This document shows, piece after piece, positions 7,610 to 16,130 of a stretch of 64,000 nucleotides of DNA. The number at the start of each line of letters is the position of its first letter. Positions within the stretch are counted from its first letter, which is position 1. Source of the stretch: an uncultured Bacteroides sp. Lineage in GTDB: Bacteria; Bacteroidota; Bacteroidia; Bacteroidales; Bacteroidaceae. The stretch is taken from positions 1-64,000 of the forward strand of contig NZ_CAJLKP010000012.1 of assembly GCF_905207245.1 (NCBI RefSeq), in the 5' to 3' direction. Both the position numbers and the translations under genes were made by a program. The notes beneath the pieces are model-generated. The model was given only the letters and a program-made list of their open reading frames with translations. It was not told the origin of the DNA and searched no databases.

Positions 7610-10600
7610 ATGAGAAACATTTTTTGGAGTATGACATTAGCAGTTGCCTGTTTACTGGGAGCTTTTGCGGCACAAGCACAAAACCAGGCAACAGCCAACA
7701 ATGCCATTACGCCGGGCGAAGTATGGAACGACACCGACGGTAACCCCATCAACGCACATGGTGGTGGCATTCTCTACCATGAAGGCACGTACTATTGGTA
7801 CGGCGAGTACAAAAAAGGCAAAACCATCCTACCCGAATGGGCAACCTGGGAGTGCTACCGCACAGACGTAACCGGTATAAGCTGCTATTCTTCAAAAGAC
7901 CTGCTGAACTGGAAGTTTGAAGGCATCGTCCTCCCTGCTGTGAAGAACGACCAGGGGCACGACTTGCACACCAGTAAAGTACTGGAACGTCCTAAAGTGA
8001 TTTACAACAATAAAACTAAAAAATTCGTAATGTGGGCACACGTGGAAAGTGCCGACTATAGCAAAGCCTGCGCCGGAGTAGCCATCAGTGACTCCCCTAC
8101 CGGAGAATTCACCTATCTGGGCAGCTTCCGTCCCAACAATGCCATGAGCCGCGACCAAACCGTTTTTGTAGATGACGACGGTCGTGCTTATCATTTCTAT
8201 TCTTCCGAAAACAATGCCACCCTGTACATCAGTGAGTTGACTGACGACTACCAGAGACCCACCGGCCGCTACACCCGCAACTTCGTCAAAGAAAGCCGCG
8301 AAGCCCCGGCTGTATTCAAACGCAATGGAAAATACTACATGCTCTCCTCCGGTTGCACCGGTTGGGACCCAAACCAGGCTGAACTGGCTGTAGCCGACTC
8401 CATCATGGGCGAATGGAAAACAATAGGCAATCCCTGCACAGGCACAGATGCCGACAAAACGTTCTATGCCCAAAGCACTTATGTGCAGCAAGTAATGGGC
8501 AAGAAAGATATGTACATCGCCATGTTCGACCGTTGGAACAAGAAGGATTTGGAAAACTCGCGTTACGTATGGCTTCCCTTCTCTTTCGAAGGTGATAAGA
8601 TAACAATCCCCTGGCGTGACAAATGGAGTTTCGACAGTTTCGAAGACCAAGGCCGCTTCGAAGCCGGCAAAGGCACTTTTCTGCTGAACGGTAAACCGTT
8701 TGTAGTAAAAGCTGCTGAACTGCACTACCCCCGTATCCCCAAACCCTATTGGGACCAACGCATCAAGCTCTGCAAGGCATTGGGCATGAACACGGTCTGC
8801 CTCTATGTATTCTGGAACTCCCACGAACAACAACCCGGAATCTACGACTTCACCGGACAGAATGATCTGGCAGAATTCTGCCGCCTTTGCCAGCAAAACG
8901 ATATGTACGTCATCCTGCGTCCCGGCCCATATGTATGCGCCGAATGGGAAATGGGCGGACTACCCTGGTGGCTGCTTAAGAAGAAAGATGTACGCCTGCG
9001 CGAATCAGACCCCTACTTCATTGAACGCGTAGCCCTCTTCGAAGAAGCCGTAGCCAAGCAAGTAAAAGACCTGACTATCGCCAATGGCGGCCCCATCATC
9101 ATGGTGCAGGTAGAAAATGAATACGGCTCTTATGGTGCAGACAAAGGATATGTATCTCAAATCAGAGACATCGTGCGTACCCACTTCGGCAACGACATCG
9201 CCCTCTTCCAATGCGACTGGGCTTCCAACTTCACCCTAAACGGACTGGACGACTTAATCTGGACCATGAACTTTGGCACAGGAGCCAATGTAGACCAGCA
9301 ATTTGCCAAATTAAAAGAACTCCGCCCCAACAGTCCTCTGATGTGTTCCGAGTTCTGGAGCGGCTGGTTCGACAAATGGGGAGCCAACCATGAAACCCGC
9401 CCTGCCGAAGATATGATTAAAGGTATCGACGACATGCTTTCCAGAGGAATTTCCTTTAGTTTGTATATGACCCACGGAGGAACAAACTGGGGACACTGGG
9501 CAGGTGCCAACTCCCCGGGTTTTGCACCGGACGTAACTTCTTACGATTATGATGCACCTATCAGCGAATCCGGTCAGACTACTCCTAAGTACTGGAAACT
9601 AAGAGAGGCTATGGCGAAATATATGGATGGCGAAAAACAGGCTAAAGTGCCTGCCCTAATCAAGCCCATCAGTATCCCCGCCTTCAAGTTCACAGAAATG
9701 GCACCGTTGTTCGAGAACTTGCCTGCCGCCAAACAAGATGAGAATATCCGCACAATGGAAGAGTACAACCAAGGCTTCGGCAGCATCCTCTACCGTACCA
9801 CCTTGCCCGAACTGAGAACGGGTGCCACCCTCACGGTGAACGATGCACACGACTACGCACAGATATTCGTGGATGGAAAATATATCGGCAAGCTCGACAG
9901 AAGAAACGGCGAGAAACAACTCGTATTGCCCGCCTGCCCGAAAGGCGCACAACTCGACATCCTTGTAGAAGCTATGGGACGTATCAACTTCGGACGTGCT
10001 ATTAAAGACTTCAAAGGTATCACAAAGAATGTGGAGCTATCTATGGACATTGACGGATATCCTTTCTCCTGCGACCTGAAAAATTGGGAAGTATATAACC
10101 TTGAAGATACTTATGAATTCTATCAGGGCATGAAGTTCCAGCCCATACAATCGCTGACAGACAACCTCGGACAGCGCATTCCGGGTGTTTATCGAGCCAA
10201 GTTCCAGGTGAAGAAACCAAGCGATACCTTCCTGAACTTCGAGACGTGGGGTAAAGGATTGGTCTATGTAAACGGTTACGCTTTAGGACGCATCTGGGAA
10301 ATCGGTCCTCAGCAGACGCTTTATGTGCCGGGCTGCTGGCTGAAGAAAGGTGAGAACGAAATAGTAGTCTTCGACATCGTAGGTCCTAAGGAAGCCAAGT
10401 CGGAAGGTTTAAGTGAACCGCTCCTCGACCAGCTCTTGATACAGAAACCTTTGACGCACCGCAATGAAGGTGAAAATCTGGATCTCTCCGCTGAGAAACC
10501 AGCCTTCACAGGAAGCTTCAAACCGGGCAATGGCTGGCAAGAAGTAAAGTTTGATAAGCCTGTCACCGGACGTTATGTCTGTCTGGAAGCATTGAGTTCC

Positions 10601-10930
10601 CAGAATGGAAAAGACCTGGCTTGCATTGCCGAAATGTACTTTCTGGATAAGAACGGCGACCGCTTATCCCGTGAACCATGGACGGTCAGTTATGCCGACA
10701 GCGAAGACGTATCACACGTAAACCGCTCTGCCGATAAAACATTCGACCTGCAAGAGTCCACTTATTGGAGCACCACAGAGGGAAGCCCCTATCCGCATGC
10801 TATCGTTATCGATCTGGGTGCTACCCATACGCTAACAGGATTCCAATGCCTACCCCGGATGGAAAGTGAAGTTCCCGGCGGCATCAAAGACTTCAAGATA
10901 TACGTGAAGCCACAGAATTTTAATTTCTAA
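7610..10930 (+). CDS. Fusion enzyme: GH43 (exo-beta-1,3-galactanase type) + GH35 beta-galactosidase + F5/8-like domain
   Basis: An 1106-residue secreted protein. After a signal peptide (1-23, ending AQAQ), residues 27-345 form a five-bladed GH43 domain with the NAHGGGIL and YYWYGEYK signatures of exo-beta-1,3-galactanases; likely acid Glu231 (EAPAVF) and Gln288 (AQSTYV) in the position where that subfamily lacks the usual Asp base. Residues 355-650 are a GH35 barrel with acid/base Glu504 (ENEYG) and nucleophile Glu581 (CSEFW). Beta-sandwich domains follow, and a discoidin-like domain is at 955-1106. It would release galactose from a beta-1,3-galactan backbone and its side branches. It faces PUL A, has its own promoter, and ends at tandem terminators. 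Confidence 0.88.
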   Translation: MRNIFWSMTLAVACLLGAFAAQAQNQATANNAITPGEVWNDTDGNPINAHGGGILYHEGTYYWYGEYKKGKTILPEWATWECYRTDVTGISCYSSKDLLNWKFEGIVLPAVKNDQGHDLHTSKVLERPKVIYNNKTKKFVMWAHVESADYSKACAGVAISDSPTGEFTYLGSFRPNNAMSRDQTVFVDDDGRAYHFYSSENNATLYISELTDDYQRPTGRYTRNFVKESREAPAVFKRNGKYYMLSSGCTGWDPNQAELAVADSIMGEWKTIGNPCTGTDADKTFYAQSTYVQQVMGKKDMYIAMFDRWNKKDLENSRYVWLPFSFEGDKITIPWRDKWSFDSFEDQGRFEAGKGTFLLNGKPFVVKAAELHYPRIPKPYWDQRIKLCKALGMNTVCLYVFWNSHEQQPGIYDFTGQNDLAEFCRLCQQNDMYVILRPGPYVCAEWEMGGLPWWLLKKKDVRLRESDPYFIERVALFEEAVAKQVKDLTIANGGPIIMVQVENEYGSYGADKGYVSQIRDIVRTHFGNDIALFQCDWASNFTLNGLDDLIWTMNFGTGANVDQQFAKLKELRPNSPLMCSEFWSGWFDKWGANHETRPAEDMIKGIDDMLSRGISFSLYMTHGGTNWGHWAGANSPGFAPDVTSYDYDAPISESGQTTPKYWKLREAMAKYMDGEKQAKVPALIKPISIPAFKFTEMAPLFENLPAAKQDENIRTMEEYNQGFGSILYRTTLPELRTGATLTVNDAHDYAQIFVDGKYIGKLDRRNGEKQLVLPACPKGAQLDILVEAMGRINFGRAIKDFKGITKNVELSMDIDGYPFSCDLKNWEVYNLEDTYEFYQGMKFQPIQSLTDNLGQRIPGVYRAKFQVKKPSDTFLNFETWGKGLVYVNGYALGRIWEIGPQQTLYVPGCWLKKGENEIVVFDIVGPKEAKSEGLSEPLLDQLLIQKPLTHRNEGENLDLSAEKPAFTGSFKPGNGWQEVKFDKPVTGRYVCLEALSSQNGKDLACIAEMYFLDKNGDRLSREPWTVSYADSEDVSHVNRSADKTFDLQESTYWSTTEGSPYPHAIVIDLGATHTLTGFQCLPRMESEVPGGIKDFKIYVKPQNFNF

Positions 10931-10948
10931 TCCGATTCGTATAAATCC

Positions 10949-10988
10949 AAAAGAGCGGTTATCATCTTTATGACGGTAACCGCTTTTC
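10949..10988 (+). terminator. Terminator after the GH43-GH35 gene
   Basis: AAAAGAGCGGTTA pairs with GGTAACCGCTTTT about 20 bases after the stop codon, followed by a T-rich tract (CTTTTCTGTTT). A second hairpin follows at 11012. Confidence 0.8.
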
Positions 10989-11011
10989 TGTTTATGTATA
11001 TTGCCTAAACA

Positions 11012-11041
11012 AAGAGAGAGTATCCGCAGACACTCTCTCTT
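11012..11041. terminator. Second hairpin terminator, usable in both directions
   Basis: AAGAGAGAGT (11012-11021) and ACTCTCTCTT (11032-11041) form a perfect ten-pair stem with a ten-base loop. On the plus strand CTTTATT follows; on the minus strand TGTTTAGG follows. It backs up the terminator at 10949 and may end leftward transcription from the GH115 side. Confidence 0.65.
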
Positions 11042-11209
11042 CTTTATTAAATAGCCTATTGAAAACTCCTAAAACTGCTAACTACCCTTTGTTAACTATA
11101 CCTTAACTAATCAATCCCTTATAAAACAATTCTATTATATCTTAAACTAATCCTACGTTATTATCGACCACTCCATCGCTTACACTGCGTAACCGACACT
11201 GCAAATGTA
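11013..11209 (-). ncRNA. Possible small RNA in the 10931-11312 gap
   Basis: On the minus strand an exact -7 box, TACATTTG, lies at 11209-11202. No open frame follows, and about 160 bases downstream is the hairpin terminator at 11041-11012. A promoter and terminator with nothing coding between them could mark a small RNA. There is no -33 box, and AT-rich Bacteroides DNA produces such boxes by chance, so this is only a candidate. The remaining bases 11210-11312 hold nothing recognised. Confidence 0.2.
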
Positions 11210-11312
11210 CGGCTAAAATGTGAATACCAGGTAGCACAATTGTTTCATAAAAGGTGATAATTCGGTCAAAATAGAGAAAAGACCAGTAAAAATTGGTTTG
11301 CAACAAAACTAA

Positions 11313-14213
11313 TCATTCCACTATTGTAGTTTCAGGTCCAAGATAAGAGCGCTTCATTCCTCCCATATCTATCACCACCTTTTGAATAATCATACCCGGA
11401 TCAGAACATATCAATTTCAAAGTATGCTTGCCCGGCTTATCAATATTCAGGGTTACAGCATTTATCGTACTGTTACGGTACACATTTTCCCTCCATTCGC
11501 CTGAATATTCTTTAGCATTATTCGAAGCATATTTCAATAAGCCATCATCTATCATTATGCCGAAGCAAGTGCCGCGTTCCGAATTCACCGGAAAAACAGG
11601 TAATGCGTACGTATAAACCGTTACTGAACCGGCATTAAAAGTATAAAAATCATATTCCACCTTGGCAGCCTTCTTGGAACGACGTGGATTTTGAACAGGT
11701 TTTGTAGCCTCTCCTAACTGTATGCACTGGTTCTCATAGCCCAATCCCTCTATTACTTTCATTTTTATATCTTCATTCTCCACTTTTCTATGGAATTTTC
11801 CCGGATTGATAGATACACAACCATTATCCTCCACATACCATCCTTTCAACTCGCCGACTGTGGGATAAGCAGGATTGAAAACAGGCAAGTAAATCTTTTC
11901 CTGATTGCTGCCGGATATAATATCAATTTCACCCGTAACCCTTTCTCCTACCGGAACTTTCGACCAGTCAACAGATACAATAATCCGTTCTTGCAGAAGA
12001 GTGGTTCCGCTCTGCCTGCTGAGTTTGATCCAGGAATCCGAAACTTTAGCATTCCACGTAAATGCCTGTCCTCCTATATTATATAATTCAATAAAAGATT
12101 CTTTCCGGGTATAAGGATTGACACAAGGAAGGACGTTCAATGTAGTCTTTCCTAAAGGAGAGTCCTGTCCCGGAAGAAAAACACGCATTTCTGCTTTCTG
12201 CGGTACATCGATGGTCGTTACCGGTGGCATCTTCTGATAAGTAGCAGTCCATCCGGGTGCCAAAGCCATCATATGGTTCCATTTACCATTAAGCAGGGAG
12301 TTATACTTACCGGTATAATAATCGATACTATCATGATAAGCCTTTGTTCTATCAGCCAAATAATTGGTTGCTGCACGTCCCTGACGCGCGTACCATCTGT
12401 TTTGCTGCGCAGTCAGCATTTTCTTATTCATAAGCGCCGCTCCCTTCACAGGATAGAAAACCAGCTCATAAAAAGCAGCCTTATAAGATTCCGGCAACGT
12501 ATTCCATATCTTTTCACTCTTATCAGAAATACGGTCGTACTCTTGCATTCGGCCTTCTGCTTCATTATAATTTGCAAAAGAAAAGTCTGTATCTGTCATT
12601 CTTTCCTGAGCATGTTCATTATTCCATTCATATCCCCATCCCATTGCCTCCGGTTTGTGCTGAAAACCTAAATGATAATAACTGTTCATTATATCGTTAA
12701 TATCTTCCCTATACTTTTCACCAAATACGGAAACCAGAAAGTCCACCTGATGATTGTTTATATTATCAAAATTGAATTTATCAATATCCCAGGCCATATC
12801 CAGAAATGTTTTCATACCCAATTCACCCGGTTTGATGTCTCCCACATTCAATAACCAATAGCGTTTTGCACCGGTATCATAAGCCTTGCGCATTTCTTCG
12901 AACATCAATGCCGGAGGAGTTGTATTCAACCACAAATAGTCATGCGGCTCGCCCAAATATGAAATATGATAATATACTCCCGATCCGCCTTTACGGTTTC
13001 TTTCTTCCTTATTATTCAATCGTTTGATATAACCGAAATTATCATCCGGCCAAACCAACATAATGTCTTCCGGAAGCCTCAATCCTCTTTCATAGATATC
13101 AAGTACTTCTTTATAGGGAACAAAAATCTGAGGAATAGAGTCAAGAGGAGAATCTATATGTTGCTTCAAAATACCTCTTTGGTCAGCAATGACCTCCTCT
13201 ACCAAGCTGACTTCTTTATCTTTGGGAACACCTACGAGTCCGGCGTCATGAATACCACGCATAGCAATCGTATAAATGTTCTCATATGGACTATTCTCGG
13301 AAACCCGTTGGTCGAGTATCTTATTGATTCCTCCTTTGTTAGTTATATAATTCCATTCTCCCATTGTTTTTTTATCCCACTCCGTTACATTATTAAAGAG
13401 TAACGGTTCGCAATGAGAAGAACTCATTATAATTCCATAACTATCAGCAACTAATTTGTTTTCAGGATATTTATTAAAAGCACCCGAAGAAGGATGCATC
13501 GCAGGTGCCAGCATATTACCTTTCATCCGGAGAATCAGTTCACACACCTTAGCATAAGTTTTAGGCCCGATGTCACCCAGTTCTTTATCAAATGTCTTTC
13601 CGGCCCACGGAGTTATTCCCCAGCCTTCATCATTAATAAAGATCCCCCTGTACTGAACAGACGGAGCCTGAGAAACATAGTTTATGTTCTCAATATATAA
13701 TTGAGACTTTCTTTTAGTTGGCACATCGGCCCACCAGTACAAAGGAGACACTCCTATAGCCTCTGACAGTGTGAATACGCCATAGGCTGTACCACGCCTG
13801 TCACATCCGGCAATGACAAGCACTTTTTTCACTCCTTTGGCAGGAGCATCTATCGTTTTAACAACAAACTGTTCCCAACCACCACGGATAGCAGATACAT
13901 CTAATTGTCCCTCTGCCACCAATCGGTCAATAAAAGCATTATGCCCCACTGTTCCCACAACAACGGCGTAATCTGAAGAAACCTTTTTCGAAGAAACAGA
14001 TACCTTTTTATTAGTCACCCGCTTTATATCTTCAGCCAGAAGACAAGCTGTTTTTTCTACTACACCATAATCTCCGGCATCATAATAAATCACTGTCTTA
14101 TGGGAAGACACTAACGGAAAGGCTGCCATGCCCCCGGTTTCTTTAACAATAATCTGTCCCCAGCATATTACCGGAAGAAACATAGACATGAACATTAACC
14201 AAAATCTCATCAT
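11313..14213 (-). CDS. GH115 alpha-glucuronidase with inserted BACON-like domain
   Basis: A 966-residue secreted protein with a signal peptide (1-19, MMRFWLMFMSMFLPVICWG). Family GH115 removes alpha-1,2-linked glucuronic or 4-O-methylglucuronic acid from xylan or arabinogalactan side chains. Conserved GH115 segments are visible: GIFINDEGWGITPW, SSSHCEPL, MRGIHDAG, PYKEVLDIY, WPDDNFGY and YYHISYLGEPHDYLW. Residues about 700-770 have a BACON-like pattern (FTWNAKVSDSWIKLSRQSG), followed by the C-terminal beta domain. It is about 185 residues longer than the second GH115 of this window, mainly through that region. It is third in the SusC-SusD-GH115 operon, after a long inverted repeat. No convincing terminator follows. 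Confidence 0.9.
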   Translation of the reverse strand: MMRFWLMFMSMFLPVICWGQIIVKETGGMAAFPLVSSHKTVIYYDAGDYGVVEKTACLLAEDIKRVTNKKVSVSSKKVSSDYAVVVGTVGHNAFIDRLVAEGQLDVSAIRGGWEQFVVKTIDAPAKGVKKVLVIAGCDRRGTAYGVFTLSEAIGVSPLYWWADVPTKRKSQLYIENINYVSQAPSVQYRGIFINDEGWGITPWAGKTFDKELGDIGPKTYAKVCELILRMKGNMLAPAMHPSSGAFNKYPENKLVADSYGIIMSSSHCEPLLFNNVTEWDKKTMGEWNYITNKGGINKILDQRVSENSPYENIYTIAMRGIHDAGLVGVPKDKEVSLVEEVIADQRGILKQHIDSPLDSIPQIFVPYKEVLDIYERGLRLPEDIMLVWPDDNFGYIKRLNNKEERNRKGGSGVYYHISYLGEPHDYLWLNTTPPALMFEEMRKAYDTGAKRYWLLNVGDIKPGELGMKTFLDMAWDIDKFNFDNINNHQVDFLVSVFGEKYREDINDIMNSYYHLGFQHKPEAMGWGYEWNNEHAQERMTDTDFSFANYNEAEGRMQEYDRISDKSEKIWNTLPESYKAAFYELVFYPVKGAALMNKKMLTAQQNRWYARQGRAATNYLADRTKAYHDSIDYYTGKYNSLLNGKWNHMMALAPGWTATYQKMPPVTTIDVPQKAEMRVFLPGQDSPLGKTTLNVLPCVNPYTRKESFIELYNIGGQAFTWNAKVSDSWIKLSRQSGTTLLQERIIVSVDWSKVPVGERVTGEIDIISGSNQEKIYLPVFNPAYPTVGELKGWYVEDNGCVSINPGKFHRKVENEDIKMKVIEGLGYENQCIQLGEATKPVQNPRRSKKAAKVEYDFYTFNAGSVTVYTYALPVFPVNSERGTCFGIMIDDGLLKYASNNAKEYSGEWRENVYRNSTINAVTLNIDKPGKHTLKLICSDPGMIIQKVVIDMGGMKRSYLGPETTIVE

Positions 14214-14253
14214 AACATAAACTATATTTTAATTACTACTTATCATCTTCTCA

Positions 14254-14440
14254 AGTTTCGGAAGTCCGAAACTTTCGAGTTGACAAGGAGTTAAGGTGAC
14301 AAGTTGACAAGGCAGAATGTCTTTGCATCTGTATTTCATATAGAAAAATGTCATTTATAGATGCAAACTATTGCCATTCTCCTTGTCAACTCGTTAACTA
14401 AAGCCTTGTCAACTATCAACTTTCGGTTTTCCGAAAGTTG
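14254..14440 (-). repeat. Nested inverted repeats between susD and the GH115 gene
   Basis: Three structures fill this gap. CAACTTTCGG-TTTT-CCGAAAGTTG (14417-14440) is a perfect hairpin just after the susD stop. Long imperfect arms (14278-14330 and 14359-14416) share AGTTGACAAGG units and a TTGCATCT end. GTTTCGG-AAGT-CCGAAAC (14255-14272) lies just before the GH115 start. None is followed by a T-run, so RNA processing or stability is more likely than simple termination. Confidence 0.75.
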
Positions 14441-14448
14441 AGTCATCT

Positions 14449-16119
14449 TTATTCATACCCGGGGTTCTGCTCTAACACAGCTCCTCTATTAGCTTCAATT
14501 TCTTTATAAGGTATTGGCCATAATTCATAATGTTTTTCCATCTCCTTGGCATAATAGGGATTACATTTCATCACGCGGTCGTAAAGTTTCCCCATTCTCA
14601 TCAACGTAATCCTGCGCCTTTCTTCTACGCCTAACTCTCTCATTCTCTCATCCAGAATATAATCCACTGTTACCTGAGATGCTAATACAGGTTTAGCATG
14701 AGCTCTATTGCGAATCACATTGATATCAGCCGCTGCCTTATCCTTATCATTTAAAGCCAGATAAGCCTCAGCACGCAACAAATAAGTTTCGGCAAGCCTG
14801 AACATATATTGATCCGTATATGTAGCACCGGCTCCACTGTTAAGCGCAAAAGTTTTGGAATTGGAATACAAACCATCCGGATGATTGTACGGAGTAGTAC
14901 ACTTGGATTGATAAGCATAGAACGGACGGGATGGAACCGTAACCCCTGCCGGCGGATTCTGAGTGTCAATACTGTCCCCATAAAGTCTGGCATACTCTTT
15001 ATTATGAACTGCAAACTTTCTCACAAAATTATGATTTGCGTTTCTCATGTCTCCATAGAAATCATCTTTCCATATCTCATCACTGAAATATCGGGTCGAA
15101 ATGGCCCAACCAATGCCACGACCTCCGGTATAGTCACCAATCGGCCAACTAAAAGGATTCATGCCATGTGCTTTCACATCACGAACCATCGGAGCATGAT
15201 GCCTTTCCAAAGTGTATGTCTGGTCTTTGGCCGTCAAGGAACCACTGCCGCCGGGAGTGTCAGTTTCAATCTGAATAACCCAGATTCCTTCTGTGTTTCC
15301 GGAACCTCTGTTCTGATTATTTTTTCGGAATAAATCCCAATATACATCTCCCGGAACTTCATTAGCTCTGGAACCAAAACGATTGTACATCAGTCCAGTA
15401 GCCGGATCATCGATGACTGTTGTGGCAGCATCCACCGCTTTCTGATATTGAGCTGTTGCCAGATAAAGTTCTGAGAGCAGATGATATGCAGCCGCATTAG
15501 AAACTTCTCCATCCTGCACACTGGACAAACTGGGTAAATGAGCAGCCGCAAACTCTACATCCGTAAGTGCCTGCTTCAACACCTCTTCTTTGGATGCCCT
15601 GACATAATCAAACTTGGGTTCAACGACTTCCGTCAATAAAAGAGGTACCCCACCGTAAAGATAAGCCAAGGTCCTATATGCAAATCCTCTAAAAAAACGG
15701 GCTTTGGCTTCGGCAATCGTCTTTTGTTCCTCCGATACTTCAGAAACAGGCAGACGGTCGATAATAGTATTAGCAGTTGAAATGGTATGATAAAGTAATG
15801 ACCAGTGTACCGATGCAATATTACCGGTTGAATGATAAGCTGAAATCATATTGGAATGTCGCTCCGTACCATTCGGTTCGCCATCATAAACAATATCCGT
15901 ACCATAAAGGTAATCCATCGGACGATTTTCGTCCCTACTGTAGAATTCTCTTCTTATCAGGTAATAGAGATTATTTACAGAACAATCAATGTCCTCTTGG
16001 GTAAGAAAAGAATTGGTTGCACTCATAAAATCCAAAGGCTTCTCATCTAAAAAAGAACTGCTGCACGAACCAAGCACTGCCGAAAGCAACAAGCTAATAG
16101 TATATATTTTTATTTTCAT
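14449..16119 (-). CDS. SusD-like surface glycan-binding lipoprotein (PUL A)
   Basis: A 556-residue lipoprotein with lipobox LGSC (cysteine 19) followed by SSSFLDEKPLDF, the usual start of mature SusD homologues. The helical core has SusD/RagB features: repeated tetratricopeptide-like helices, AEAKARFFRGFAYRTLAYLY near residue 135, and a C-terminal ADINVIRNRA segment followed by ILDERMRELGVEERRR. SusD proteins sit on the cell surface as a lid over the SusC barrel and capture oligosaccharides. Only 11 bases separate its start from the SusC stop, so the two are translated from one mRNA. The ligand is unknown. Confidence 0.93.
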   Translation of the reverse strand: MKIKIYTISLLLSAVLGSCSSSFLDEKPLDFMSATNSFLTQEDIDCSVNNLYYLIRREFYSRDENRPMDYLYGTDIVYDGEPNGTERHSNMISAYHSTGNIASVHWSLLYHTISTANTIIDRLPVSEVSEEQKTIAEAKARFFRGFAYRTLAYLYGGVPLLLTEVVEPKFDYVRASKEEVLKQALTDVEFAAAHLPSLSSVQDGEVSNAAAYHLLSELYLATAQYQKAVDAATTVIDDPATGLMYNRFGSRANEVPGDVYWDLFRKNNQNRGSGNTEGIWVIQIETDTPGGSGSLTAKDQTYTLERHHAPMVRDVKAHGMNPFSWPIGDYTGGRGIGWAISTRYFSDEIWKDDFYGDMRNANHNFVRKFAVHNKEYARLYGDSIDTQNPPAGVTVPSRPFYAYQSKCTTPYNHPDGLYSNSKTFALNSGAGATYTDQYMFRLAETYLLRAEAYLALNDKDKAAADINVIRNRAHAKPVLASQVTVDYILDERMRELGVEERRRITLMRMGKLYDRVMKCNPYYAKEMEKHYELWPIPYKEIEANRGAVLEQNPGYE

Positions 16120-16130
16120 AATAAATCAGA

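Noticed and set aside
7546..7743. A 65-codon frame upstream of and overlapping the GH43-GH35 gene
   Set aside because: Its start codon lies before the -7 box at 7558, so it would not be transcribed intact.
7892..8896. A 334-codon frame antisense to the GH43-GH35 gene
   Set aside because: Shadow frame over the catalytic domain; no start signal or family match.
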